From assembly GCA_030833825.1 (NCBI GenBank), contig JAURGL010000037.1, forward strand, positions 1 through 13,989: a stretch of DNA of 13,989 nt. The letters run 5' to 3'. A program made the translations under genes and the position numbers. The DNA is from Vulcanococcus sp. SFB_649D_100_25 (GTDB lineage Bacteria; Cyanobacteriota; Cyanobacteriia; PCC-6307; Cyanobiaceae). The stretch's first letter is position 1. Every line of letters begins with the position of its first letter. The notes under the pieces are model-generated. The model did no database searches. It was not told the origin of the DNA and worked only from the letters and a program-made list of their open reading frames with translations. Shown piece by piece: positions 1 through 6,214 of this stretch.

Positions 1-329
1 TTGGCCTCGTAATCAGACATCACCAAACCCTGCGCCGAGGTGTTTTTGAATGCTTTAGCATCAGCATTCACCGTCACTGTGGCGCTGGCTTGTTCGCTGC
101 GCAGCAACAACAGGCGGCGTCGCTCCGCCTGGGGCCATCCCCCGTCGCTGTGGATCTGAATTTCGCTGAGGCTCCCGAGCAGGCGCTCCACCTCCTCTCG
201 GGCATCGGCGGGCAGAAATCCGGTCCAGGTCGGTTCCCAGGTGCGCAGGGCCTGCTCCGCCCGATCGATCACCTCCGAGAGCAGATCGGGGTTGCGGCTC
301 CCCTGCAGCAAGTCCGAGCGCGGCAGCAT
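1..329 (-). CDS. Photosystem II S4-domain-type protein, 5' part only
   Basis: The reading frame starts at the ATG at 329-327 and leaves the window at its left edge, so only the first 109 residues are present. The N-terminus (MLPRSDLL, then DRAEQALRTWEP and WPQAERRRLLLLR) resembles the cyanobacterial YlmH-like 'photosystem II S4 domain' family. The RNA-binding S4 domain itself would lie in the missing C-terminal part. A good Shine-Dalgarno (GAGGAG) sits 5-6 bases upstream and overlaps the stop of the preceding minus-strand gene, so the two are probably translationally coupled. After about residue 83 the sequence no longer looks like the family as I remember it, and the last 80 bases are poorer in GC than the rest. 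The function of this family is not well settled. The family call is from memory of N-terminal motifs. Confidence 0.6.
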   Translation of the reverse strand, partial: MLPRSDLLQGSRNPDLLSEVIDRAEQALRTWEPTWTGFLPADAREEVERLLGSLSEIQIHSDGGWPQAERRRLLLLRSEQASATVTVNADAKAFKNTSAQGLVMSDYEA

Positions 330-338
330 GGGGTCTCC

Positions 339-842
339 TCAGCCCTCGCCCAGGCGCACCACGCTCTGGGGTTTGGCCTCCTGCAGGCGGGTCCAGGGAA
401 TCTCCACGCCGTTGGCGGTCTCCACCAGCAGCAGCCAGTTGCCCTCCTCGAGCCGGTTCCGCAGGGCCCGTACCCGGTCGTCCCCGTCCGAGCTGACGCT
501 TGAGGCCGCGGCGTAGCTCCCCATCAGTCCGGAACCAAGCCCCAGCAGCCCTCCGATCAGGTGGGATCCCAGCGGCCCGGCGAAGGCAAAGGTGTCTAGA
601 TCGGTGATGTAGGTGAAGGTCAGACCGGCAAAGAAGCCGAAGGGCATCAGCCAGGTGGCCATCCCCTTCTGACGGCGGCGCCTGGCGATGGCGGGGTTGA
701 GCTCATCGACGGCTGAGAGCTCGGTTTCGGATTCGCCGATGGCCACCAACCGGATCGGCGCAGGGTTCAAGGCAGCGAGCTGGTCCCTGAGCCGATGCAA
801 CTGCTTCCGGCCAGAGAGCACCACCACGACGCTGCTGCCCAC
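339..842 (-). CDS. Conserved small membrane protein, function unknown
   Basis: A 167-residue protein read from a GTG start at 842. It opens with a hydrophobic beta-like stretch (SSVVVVLSG) and a basic segment, has an RRRR patch at about residues 54-57, then two hydrophobic segments at about 62-80 and 90-115. The second is rich in Gly, Ala and Ser (GGLLGLGSGLMG). The C-terminal 45 residues are soluble and end in a short beta-rich part (NWLLLVET). I infer an inner- or thylakoid-membrane protein with two helices. I do not recognise a named family. It is read together with the S4-type gene (9-base gap, with the Shine-Dalgarno of that gene spanning this stop codon), so the two probably form one transcript. 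It is divergent from serA with 121 bases between them. The start could be slightly different, because no clear Shine-Dalgarno precedes the GTG. Confidence 0.7.
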   Translation of the reverse strand: MGSSVVVVLSGRKQLHRLRDQLAALNPAPIRLVAIGESETELSAVDELNPAIARRRRQKGMATWLMPFGFFAGLTFTYITDLDTFAFAGPLGSHLIGGLLGLGSGLMGSYAAASSVSSDGDDRVRALRNRLEEGNWLLLVETANGVEIPWTRLQEAKPQSVVRLGEG

Positions 843-963
843 GAGATCACCGACAAGGTCCGACGATTCTCCATGCTTCAGGCCTTGGCTGCGCTCTGGC
901 CTCCAAGGCCTTTGAGGGCCCCTCTCTACACTTCACCTCCGGCCGCCCCCACCCCGCCGGGTC

Positions 964-2550
964 ATGACGAAGGTTCTGGTTTCTGATCCCATTGATCAAG
1001 TAGGGATCGACATCCTGTCCCAAGTGGCCCAGGTGGATGTCCGAACCGGTCTCCCACCCGAGCAGCTCAAGGAGATTATCGGCGACTACGACGCCTTGAT
1101 GATCCGCTCAGGGACCACGGTGACCGCTGAGATCATCGAAGCGGCCAACAAGCTGCGCATCATCGGCCGCGCTGGTGTGGGCGTCGACAACGTCGATGTC
1201 CCGGCCGCCACCAAGCGCGGGGTGATCGTCGTCAATTCCCCCGAAGGCAACACCATTGCTGCGGCTGAGCACGCGCTCGCCCTGATGCTGTCGCTCTCCC
1301 GGCATGTGCCCCATGCCCACCTGAGCACCATGGCCGGCGGCTGGGATCGCAAGAAATACGTCGGCAACGAGCTCTACAAGAAGAAGCTCGGTGTGGTCGG
1401 TCTGGGCAAGATCGGCTCCCATGTGGCCCGCGTGGCCAAGGCCATGGGCATGGAGCTGCTCGCCTACGACCCGTTCGTGTCGCCTGAGCGCGCCCAGCAG
1501 ATGCAAGTGAAGCTGCTGCCGCTGGCGGAGCTGTTCGCCGAAGCCGACTACGTCAGCCTGCACCTGCCGCGCACGCCGGACACCGAAAACCTGGTGAACG
1601 CCGAGCTGCTGCGCACGATGAAGCCCACGGCGCGCATCGTGAACTGTGCCCGCGGCGGAATCATCGATGAGGCGGCGATCGCTGAAGCGGTCGAGAAGGG
1701 TGTGATCGCCGGTGCTGCCCTGGACGTCTACGCCAAGGAGCCCCTCGAGGCTGATTCAGCCCTGCGCAGCGTGAGCGAGCGCTTGATCCTCACCCCGCAC
1801 CTCGGCGCCTCCACGGAAGAGGCCCAGGAAAATGTGGCGGTGGATGTGGCTGAGCAGATCCGCGATGTCCTGCTGGGTCTCCCTGCTCGCAGCGCCGTCA
1901 ACATCCCCGGCCTGAACGCCGAGGTGATGGAGCAGCTCAAGCCCCATCTGCAGCTGGCGGAAACCCTGGGGCAGCTGCTGGGCCAGCTTGCCGGCGGTCA
2001 AATCAGTGAGCTGGAGGTTCGTCTCCAGGGCGAATTCGCCACGCACCCCGCGCAACCGCTGGTGATCGCCTCCCTCAAGGGCCTGCTGTCCAGCGCCCTG
2101 GGTGACTCGATCAATTTCGTCAACGCCGGCCTGGAGGCCAAAGAGCGGGGGATCCACGTCCTCGAGGTCAAGGACGATGCCGCCCGCGATTTCGCCGGCG
2201 GTTCCCTCCAACTCAGCGCCAAGGGTGCCAAGGGCAGCCATGCGGTGACCGGGACCGTGTTCGGTGATGGGGAGCTGCGGGTCACCACCATCGATGAGTT
2301 CCCCGTGAATGTCTCCCCCAGCAAGCACATGCTGTTCACCCGGCACCGGGACATGCCAGGGATCATCGGCAACCTGGGTTCTGTGCTTGGGGAGCACAAC
2401 GTCAACATCGCATCGATGCAGGTCGGTCGCCGCATCGTCCGTGGTGATGCGGTGATGGTGCTGAGCCTCGATGACCCCCTGCCCGCCAGCCTGTTGGCCA
2501 CCATCCACCAGATCAACGGAATCCAGGAAGCTCACCCGGTGACCCTCTGA
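964..2550 (+). CDS. serA: D-3-phosphoglycerate dehydrogenase
   Basis: Oxidises 3-phosphoglycerate to 3-phosphohydroxypyruvate with NAD+, the first step of the phosphorylated serine pathway. The 528-residue length fits the long SerA type. In order: substrate-binding half (about 1-100), nucleotide-binding domain (about 100-285) with GLGKIG at 146-151, catalytic Arg in NCARGG (Arg230), Glu259 in AKEP, and His279 in TPHLGAST. An intervening domain (about 315-450) follows, then a C-terminal ACT domain (about 455-528, HRDMPGIIGNLGSVLGEH). The ACT domain suggests serine or another amino acid may regulate it, though this cannot be read from sequence. The ATG at 964 gives the usual N-terminus (MTKVLVSDPID). 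No Shine-Dalgarno is visible. prmA follows after 19 bases, so both probably share a transcript. Confidence 0.98.
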   Translation: MTKVLVSDPIDQVGIDILSQVAQVDVRTGLPPEQLKEIIGDYDALMIRSGTTVTAEIIEAANKLRIIGRAGVGVDNVDVPAATKRGVIVVNSPEGNTIAAAEHALALMLSLSRHVPHAHLSTMAGGWDRKKYVGNELYKKKLGVVGLGKIGSHVARVAKAMGMELLAYDPFVSPERAQQMQVKLLPLAELFAEADYVSLHLPRTPDTENLVNAELLRTMKPTARIVNCARGGIIDEAAIAEAVEKGVIAGAALDVYAKEPLEADSALRSVSERLILTPHLGASTEEAQENVAVDVAEQIRDVLLGLPARSAVNIPGLNAEVMEQLKPHLQLAETLGQLLGQLAGGQISELEVRLQGEFATHPAQPLVIASLKGLLSSALGDSINFVNAGLEAKERGIHVLEVKDDAARDFAGGSLQLSAKGAKGSHAVTGTVFGDGELRVTTIDEFPVNVSPSKHMLFTRHRDMPGIIGNLGSVLGEHNVNIASMQVGRRIVRGDAVMVLSLDDPLPASLLATIHQINGIQEAHPVTL

Positions 2551-2569
2551 GCAGGGAGCCTCTGCACCG

Positions 2570-3493
2570 ATGACGCTCTCCTGGTGGCGCCTTGAGCTGC
2601 TCTCGCTTCCTGAGCTCGAGGAATCCCTGATCTGGAAGCTCAACGCCCTGGGGATCCCCAGGGTGGCAGTGCGGCACCGTCCGGAGCAGCCGGAGCAGCG
2701 TCAGTTGGTGGCATGGCTTCCGGCGGCCGACTGGCCTGAGGCTGAGCGGATCCAGCTGGTCCAGGCCCTGGCTCCCCTGGCTGACACCTTCGGCCTGAGC
2801 TTGCCTGAGGTCTCCTGGGAGGAGCAGGACGATGAGGACTGGAGTCTGAGCTGGAAGCAGCATTGGCAGGCCGATCCCGTCGGCCAACGCCTGCTGATCC
2901 TGCCGGCCTGGCTCGAGCTGCCCCCCGAGCACGCCGATCGGCTGGTGATCCGGATGGATCCCGGCAGTGCTTTCGGCACCGGCAGTCACCCCACCACCCG
3001 CCTGTGTCTTGAGGCGATCGAGCAACTGGCGGAGCAGCGGGGTGCCCAGGGAGCCCCTGATCTGGGCCCGATCCGGGTGGCAGACCTGGGCTGCGGGAGC
3101 GGGATCCTGGGCATTGCGGCCCTCCTCCAGGGGGCCACCACGGTGGCGGCATCGGACACCGACTCCCTGGCGGTCCGGGCCACCCGTGACAACGCGGTGG
3201 TCAGTGGCTTCGCCGATCGGCTCACGGTGGAGCTCGGTTCGGTGGAGCGCCTGGCGGAGTTGCTGGAGGGCCGTCCAGCTGATTTGCTGCTCTGCAACAT
3301 CCTTGCCCCGGTGATTGAGGCGCTCTGCCCCGCCTTCGACACCGTGCTGGCCCCAACGGGCCTGGGTTTGCTCAGCGGCCTGCTGGTGGATCAGGCCCCT
3401 CGCCTGCAGGCGGCTCTGGAGGAGCAGGGCTGGCGGGCGGAGCTCACCGCACAGCAGAGCCAGTGGGGGCTGATGACGATTAGGCGGGCCTGA
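2570..3493 (+). CDS. prmA: Ribosomal protein L11 methyltransferase
   Basis: Cytoplasmic S-adenosylmethionine-dependent enzyme that trimethylates lysines and the N-terminus of ribosomal protein L11. It has 307 residues, close to the family norm. An N-terminal substrate-recognition domain (about 1-100) is followed by a class I methyltransferase fold. The family signature DPGSAFGTGSHPTT lies at 130-143, the SAM-binding loop VADLGCGSGILGI at 170-182, and the NILAPVI motif at 243-249, which matches the NxxxxP active-site region of this family. A weak Shine-Dalgarno (GGGAG) lies about 12 bases before the ATG. It sits 19 bases behind serA on the same strand. The pairing is positional and I see no functional link. 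A hairpin without a clear U-tract begins 8 bases after the stop. Confidence 0.95.
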   Translation: MTLSWWRLELLSLPELEESLIWKLNALGIPRVAVRHRPEQPEQRQLVAWLPAADWPEAERIQLVQALAPLADTFGLSLPEVSWEEQDDEDWSLSWKQHWQADPVGQRLLILPAWLELPPEHADRLVIRMDPGSAFGTGSHPTTRLCLEAIEQLAEQRGAQGAPDLGPIRVADLGCGSGILGIAALLQGATTVAASDTDSLAVRATRDNAVVSGFADRLTVELGSVERLAELLEGRPADLLLCNILAPVIEALCPAFDTVLAPTGLGLLSGLLVDQAPRLQAALEEQGWRAELTAQQSQWGLMTIRRA

Positions 3494-3501
3494 CAAAAAG
3501 C

Positions 3502-3519
3502 CGGCAACACCCGTTGTCG
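3502..3519 (+). terminator. Hairpin directly after prmA, weak terminator candidate
   Basis: A 7-bp stem (3502-3508 with 3513-3519, one G-U pair) encloses the loop ACCC. It is preceded by AAAAA at 3495-3499 but is not followed by a T-run on the plus strand, so it is not a classic intrinsic terminator for prmA. Read on the minus strand, the same hairpin (with one A-C mismatch) is followed by TTTTT. It may stabilise the 3' end of the serA-prmA message or stop antisense transcription. Confidence 0.3.
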
Positions 3520-3539
3520 CATAAGTCACGCTGATCTGT

Positions 3540-3644
3540 GCCCGCCTGTCCCATTGGGCTTCGCGGGCAGATGGCCACAGAACCCCTGGATCAGGCCCCG
3601 TCGGATGTAGGAAGGGTCCGTCCTACGGGCCCGGGATCAATCCC
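3540..3644 (+). promoter_or_regulatory. Structured leader upstream of petF
   Basis: The 178-base gap before petF holds several inverted repeats. GCCCGC (about 3540-3545) pairs with GCGGGC (about 3563-3568). GTAGGA (3607-3612) pairs with TCCTAC (3621-3626). GGGA-TCAA-TCCC lies at 3633-3644. An alternative pairing, GGGTCC (3614-3619) with GGGCCC (3627-3632, one G-U), excludes the GTAGGA stem. An AGGAG at 3645-3649 is about 22 bases from the ATG, too far for a normal ribosome site. I cannot place a promoter with confidence. The gap probably holds the petF promoter and a structured 5' leader. Confidence 0.4.
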
Positions 3645-3671
3645 AGGAGCCTGTGAGCCCCAATCCCTTCC

Positions 3672-3971
3672 ATGGCTTCCTACAAGGTCACCCTCATCAG
3701 CGAGGCAGAGGGCCTCAACAAGACCATCGAGGTTCCCGACGACCAGTACATCCTCGACGCCGCTGAAGAGCAGGGCATCGACCTCCCCTACTCCTGCCGT
3801 GCTGGTGCCTGCAGCACCTGCGCCGGCAAGATCACCGCTGGCACCGTTGACCAGTCGGATCAGAGCTTCCTCGACGACGACCAGATCGAAGCTGGTTTCG
3901 TGCTGACCTGCGTGGCCTACCCCACCAGCGACTGCACCATCAAGACCCACGCCGAAGAAGAGCTGTACTGA
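3672..3971 (+). CDS. petF: [2Fe-2S] ferredoxin, plant type
   Basis: Small soluble electron carrier of the photosynthetic chain. It takes electrons from photosystem I and passes them to ferredoxin-NADP reductase and to nitrogen, sulfur and thioredoxin-reducing enzymes. The 99-residue length is standard. The cluster ligands are visible as Cys42, Cys47 and Cys50 in CRAGACSTC and Cys80 in LTCVAYP. The protein is strongly acidic and ends in EEELY, as in cyanobacterial PetF. The start is fixed because an in-frame stop (3654-3656) lies just upstream of the ATG. No Shine-Dalgarno is present at normal spacing. Codon choice (AAG, ACC, CTC, GAC dominant) suits a highly expressed gene. It appears monocistronic, with a structured leader and a strong terminator at 4021-4045. 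Confidence 0.97.
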   Translation: MASYKVTLISEAEGLNKTIEVPDDQYILDAAEEQGIDLPYSCRAGACSTCAGKITAGTVDQSDQSFLDDDQIEAGFVLTCVAYPTSDCTIKTHAEEELY

Positions 3972-3980
3972 GCTCCTCGC

Positions 3981-4015
3981 GGGGCGTGCCCATTCACGCC
4001 CCGTCCGTTTCGGAC
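3981..4015 (+). other. Two hairpins in the petF 3' region
   Basis: GGGGCGTG (3981-3988) pairs perfectly with CACGCCCC (3995-4002) around a 6-base loop. GTCCG (4003-4007) then pairs with CGGAC (4011-4015) around TTT, with no gap between the two. They lie between the petF stop and its intrinsic terminator, giving three hairpins in a row in the message tail. Neither is followed by a T-run, so they are more likely RNA-stability elements than terminators. Confidence 0.55.
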
Positions 4016-4020
4016 TCCCC

Positions 4021-4045
4021 AACCACCCTGCGGGGTGGTTTTTTT
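4021..4045 (+). terminator. Intrinsic terminator of petF
   Basis: AACCACCC (4021-4028) pairs perfectly with GGGTGGTT (4033-4040) around the tetraloop TGCG, followed by a run of seven T (4039-4045). This is a textbook rho-independent terminator on the plus strand, 50 bases after the petF stop. Confidence 0.92.
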
Positions 4046-4071
4046 GTCTCCAGGACCCTTCGCGTTCGACC

Positions 4072-4479
4072 GTGACCGCCGCCGCATCCGCATCGGTTTC
4101 CGCGCCAGCCCAGGTCGATGCTGTGTATGCGTCCGGCAGTGAGCACACCAGCCCCGGGGCGCAGTACAGCTTCCGGGTGATCGGCCCCTGCTGCCGCCTG
4201 TTCGATCGCGAGGAGCTCCCCTGGCCCTGTTGCCGGCTTGCCTGGCGCAGCAAGGAGCCCAGCTGGAGGCGCGTGGGTCGTCGCTTCGTGGCCGACCTGG
4301 CGTCCCGCCGCTGCCCCTCCTATGCGGTGGAGCTGCTCCAGCCGGGCTCAAGGCCCACGGTGACCGTGCTCACCCTGTTCTCCCTGCGCCTCAATGGGCC
4401 CCTGCAGGAGTGGTGGTACAGCAAACAGCCCAGTTCCTTCGACCCGGACAACCAGAGCCCTCCGGCTCCAATCTCTTAA
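4072..4479 (+). CDS. Small protein with paired cysteines, function unknown
   Basis: A 135-residue protein read from a GTG at 4072. I do not recognise it. Codon use is typical of the neighbouring real genes (mostly G or C in third position), which favours this frame over the antisense one. The first 25 residues are Ala/Ser-rich and low in complexity. A motif CC-x11-CC follows (Cys40-41 and Cys53-54, the pairs set in GPCC and WPCC), with a lone Cys81. The centre is basic and Trp-rich. The C-terminal part has a beta-like stretch (TVTVLTLFSLRL, about 96-107), the segment QEWWYSK, and a Pro/Ser-rich tail. There is no signal peptide or membrane segment. The four clustered cysteines could bind a metal or form disulfides, but this is inference. 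The start lies only 26 bases beyond the petF terminator, leaving little room for its own promoter. It converges on psbV. Confidence 0.62.
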   Translation: MTAAASASVSAPAQVDAVYASGSEHTSPGAQYSFRVIGPCCRLFDREELPWPCCRLAWRSKEPSWRRVGRRFVADLASRRCPSYAVELLQPGSRPTVTVLTLFSLRLNGPLQEWWYSKQPSSFDPDNQSPPAPIS

Positions 4480-4491
4480 AGGGTGGCCAGC

Positions 4492-4515
4492 AAAAAGCCC
4501 CGCCAGGGGCGGGGC
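4492..4515 (-). terminator. Intrinsic terminator of psbV
   Basis: Read on the minus strand, a perfect 8-bp GC-rich stem (4508-4515 with 4497-4504, GGCGGGGC on the plus strand) with a 3-base loop is followed by TTTTT (4496-4492). It lies 34 bases past the psbV stop. The plus-strand side has no T-run, so it does not obviously serve the converging gene that ends at 4479. Confidence 0.88.
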
Positions 4516-4549
4516 TGAAGCGGTTGAGACCGCAGCTTGGGGGGCTTGA

Positions 4550-5059
4550 TCAGAAGTAGATCTTGCCGCCGCCCCATTGGGGACCAAGGACTTTCGGGGC
4601 GGTCAGGATGAAACCGGCCATGAGGCGCAGGTCCTCATCGTTCATATTGCGCATCTGCACGAACACGTCACTGCTGCGGATGCTGGGGTGCACATCAGCA
4701 ATGCTGTATTCACCGTCGTAGCTGGTGGGATCCTTCATGTAGTCCACCAGGGCCTCGACGTTGTCACGGGCCGGGCTGGCCAGGGCGAGGGTCTCGGGAT
4801 CGAGGCCGACGTTGTGATTGGTCTTGGTGATGCCACCGGCGTGGCAGACGCCGCAGCTGTTGTTGAAGGTCTTGCGGCCCGCGTTGATTTCCTGCTCAGT
4901 GAAGGTCACCGTGGTGCCACTGGGATCGGCGGGAACGGTGAGCTGCTCAGTGGTCCACTGGGCTGCCTGGACAGGGCCGGCGAGACCCACCAGCAGGGCG
5001 AGCGGGAGAAGCAGCAGCCGGGCCAGGGACCGGAGTGCAGAGGAGAAGGAAGAGGCCAT
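4550..5059 (-). CDS. psbV: Photosystem II cytochrome c-550
   Basis: Extrinsic, lumen-side haem protein that stabilises the oxygen-evolving manganese cluster of photosystem II. I chose the ATG at 5059, which gives 169 residues. A longer frame from 5110 adds 17 residues in front of an otherwise ideal signal peptide. Residues 1-32 form that signal (hydrophobic LARLLLLPLALLVGLAG, ending VQA). Cleavage there leaves a 137-residue mature protein, the usual size. The haem site CGVCH has cysteines at mature positions 37 and 40 and proximal His41. His92, the known second axial ligand, is present in DVHPS. The C-terminus (GGGKIYF) is also typical. It has its own terminator and lies 106 bases downstream of rnz on the same strand. 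No petJ or second psbV-like gene is adjacent. Confidence 0.96.
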   Translation of the reverse strand: MASSFSSALRSLARLLLLPLALLVGLAGPVQAAQWTTEQLTVPADPSGTTVTFTEQEINAGRKTFNNSCGVCHAGGITKTNHNVGLDPETLALASPARDNVEALVDYMKDPTSYDGEYSIADVHPSIRSSDVFVQMRNMNDEDLRLMAGFILTAPKVLGPQWGGGKIYF

Positions 5060-5165
5060 CGAAAAAGCCGGCAACGTGGCGATTAGATCGCGCCAGAGCC
5101 CTTGTATCACGGCTGATGGGCCTGCTGGTTGACCCGGCGCCAGGCACTCACGAACTGTTGCAGCC

Positions 5166-6116
5166 TCAGGGTTCAGCGGCGGCCACCTCCAGGGTGAGGA
5201 AGTCCTTGGCCAGTTCGGTGTTGGGGAAGATCGCCCTGGCTTCCGCCAGCAGATCGTCAGCGGTCACGGGGTTCCCCGGGACGTAGCGCGGGGAGAGGTG
5301 CGTGAGGGCCAGCTGTTTCACCCCGGCGGCCAGGGCCGTTTGGGCAGCCATGGTGCTGGTGGAGTGCTGCCGGGCGAAGGCCATCTCCGCTTCCGCGTGG
5401 GCAAAGGTGCTCTCGTGGATCAAGAGATCGGCCCCTGCTGCCAGTTCCACGGCCGCTTCGCAGAAGACGGTGTCGGTGCAGTACACAAGGCTGCATCCGG
5501 GGCGCTCCGGGCCGCAGAGACTGGCCCCGTTGATGATCCGGCCGTCATCGAGCACCACCTCCCGGCCGGCCTTCAGGTCGGCGTAGATCGGTCCGGGGGG
5601 GATGCCGAGGGCCTGGGCCTGGGCGACATCGAAACGGCCGGCACGCGGTTTCTGCTCCACCCGGTAGGCATAGGCGGGGACCCGGTGGGTCAAGAGGGTG
5701 CAGCGGACGCTGATGTCGTCATCGTCCAGCAGGACCGCTCCGCTGCGGGCCGCCTCCTTCACCCGATGGGTGCGCAGGGGGTAGCTGATCCGCATCGAGG
5801 AGGTCCGCATGACCCCTTCGAGGTAGTCCCGCAGGGGGTCCGGGCCATAGAGGTCGATGCCGTCGCAGCTGCCCGCCAGCCCCAGGCTGGCCAGGAGTCC
5901 CGGCAGGCCAAAGATGTGATCGCCATGCATGTGGGTGACGAACACCCGGCTCAGCTGGCTGACCCGGAGATCACTGCGCAGGAATTGGTGTTGGGTGCCC
6001 TCCCCGCAGTCGAACAGCCACAGCTCCGAACGCTGGGGCAGACGCAGGGCTACGGCGGAGACGTTGCGTGCCCGGGTGGGGACCCCTGAACTGGTCCCGA
6101 GGAAAGTGACCTGCAC
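5166..6116 (-). CDS. rnz: Ribonuclease Z (tRNA 3' endonuclease)
   Basis: Zinc-dependent endonuclease of the metallo-beta-lactamase fold that cuts the 3' trailer from precursor tRNAs. With the GTG at 6116 the protein has 316 residues and begins MQVTFLGTSSGVPT, the standard family N-terminus. A longer frame reaching 6269 adds a Pro/Ser/Gly-rich extension unlike the family and would overlap the divergent neighbour. The metal-binding motif HMHGDH lies at 62-67, with further ligands His144, Asp215 (in CTDT) and His273 (THLSPRY). The HST motif is at 251-253. The Gly/Pro-rich segment at about 157-184 corresponds to the exosite arm that holds tRNA. No terminator is visible behind it, and psbV follows after 106 bases. 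It is divergent from the SpoIID-like gene. Confidence 0.95.
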   Translation of the reverse strand: MQVTFLGTSSGVPTRARNVSAVALRLPQRSELWLFDCGEGTQHQFLRSDLRVSQLSRVFVTHMHGDHIFGLPGLLASLGLAGSCDGIDLYGPDPLRDYLEGVMRTSSMRISYPLRTHRVKEAARSGAVLLDDDDISVRCTLLTHRVPAYAYRVEQKPRAGRFDVAQAQALGIPPGPIYADLKAGREVVLDDGRIINGASLCGPERPGCSLVYCTDTVFCEAAVELAAGADLLIHESTFAHAEAEMAFARQHSTSTMAAQTALAAGVKQLALTHLSPRYVPGNPVTADDLLAEARAIFPNTELAKDFLTLEVAAAEP

Positions 6117-6136
6117 GGCCGGTGCGCTCCCCGGTC

Positions 6137-6148
6137 TCTCTGCAGAGA
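6137..6148. promoter_or_regulatory. 12-bp perfect palindrome between rnz and the SpoIID-like gene
   Basis: TCTCTGCAGAGA is a perfect 12-bp palindrome in the 98-base divergent gap, 21 bases upstream of the rnz GTG and 67 bases upstream of the SpoIID-like ATG. It could be a binding site for a dimeric regulator acting on either gene. A palindrome of this length can also occur by chance, and no second copy was noticed in the window. Confidence 0.3.
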
Positions 6149-6214
6149 TCGTGCCACGGCGGGGCTGGTCAGGCCCGCAAGGGCTCGTCACAATGGCCTG
6201 CCCTGAGCTGTGAG

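Noticed and set aside
1756..2643. A 295-codon minus-strand open frame over the 3' half of serA
   Set aside because: The His/Asp/Gly-rich product shows no family motif and lies opposite the serA intervening and ACT domains, which are convincing.
2513..3529. A 338-codon open frame on the minus strand covering all of prmA
   Set aside because: It is antisense to a clear L11 methyltransferase with all family motifs. Its product is Gln/Arg/Leu/Pro-rich without any recognisable domain, as expected from high-GC antisense sequence.
3591..4253. A 220-codon minus-strand open frame over petF and its terminator
   Set aside because: It would run straight through petF, the triple hairpin and a strong intrinsic terminator. 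The product has no domain and mirrors petF codons in antisense.
5298..6089. A 263-codon plus-strand open frame opposite rnz
   Set aside because: It is antisense to ribonuclease Z with all metal ligands present. No domain or ribosome site supports it.
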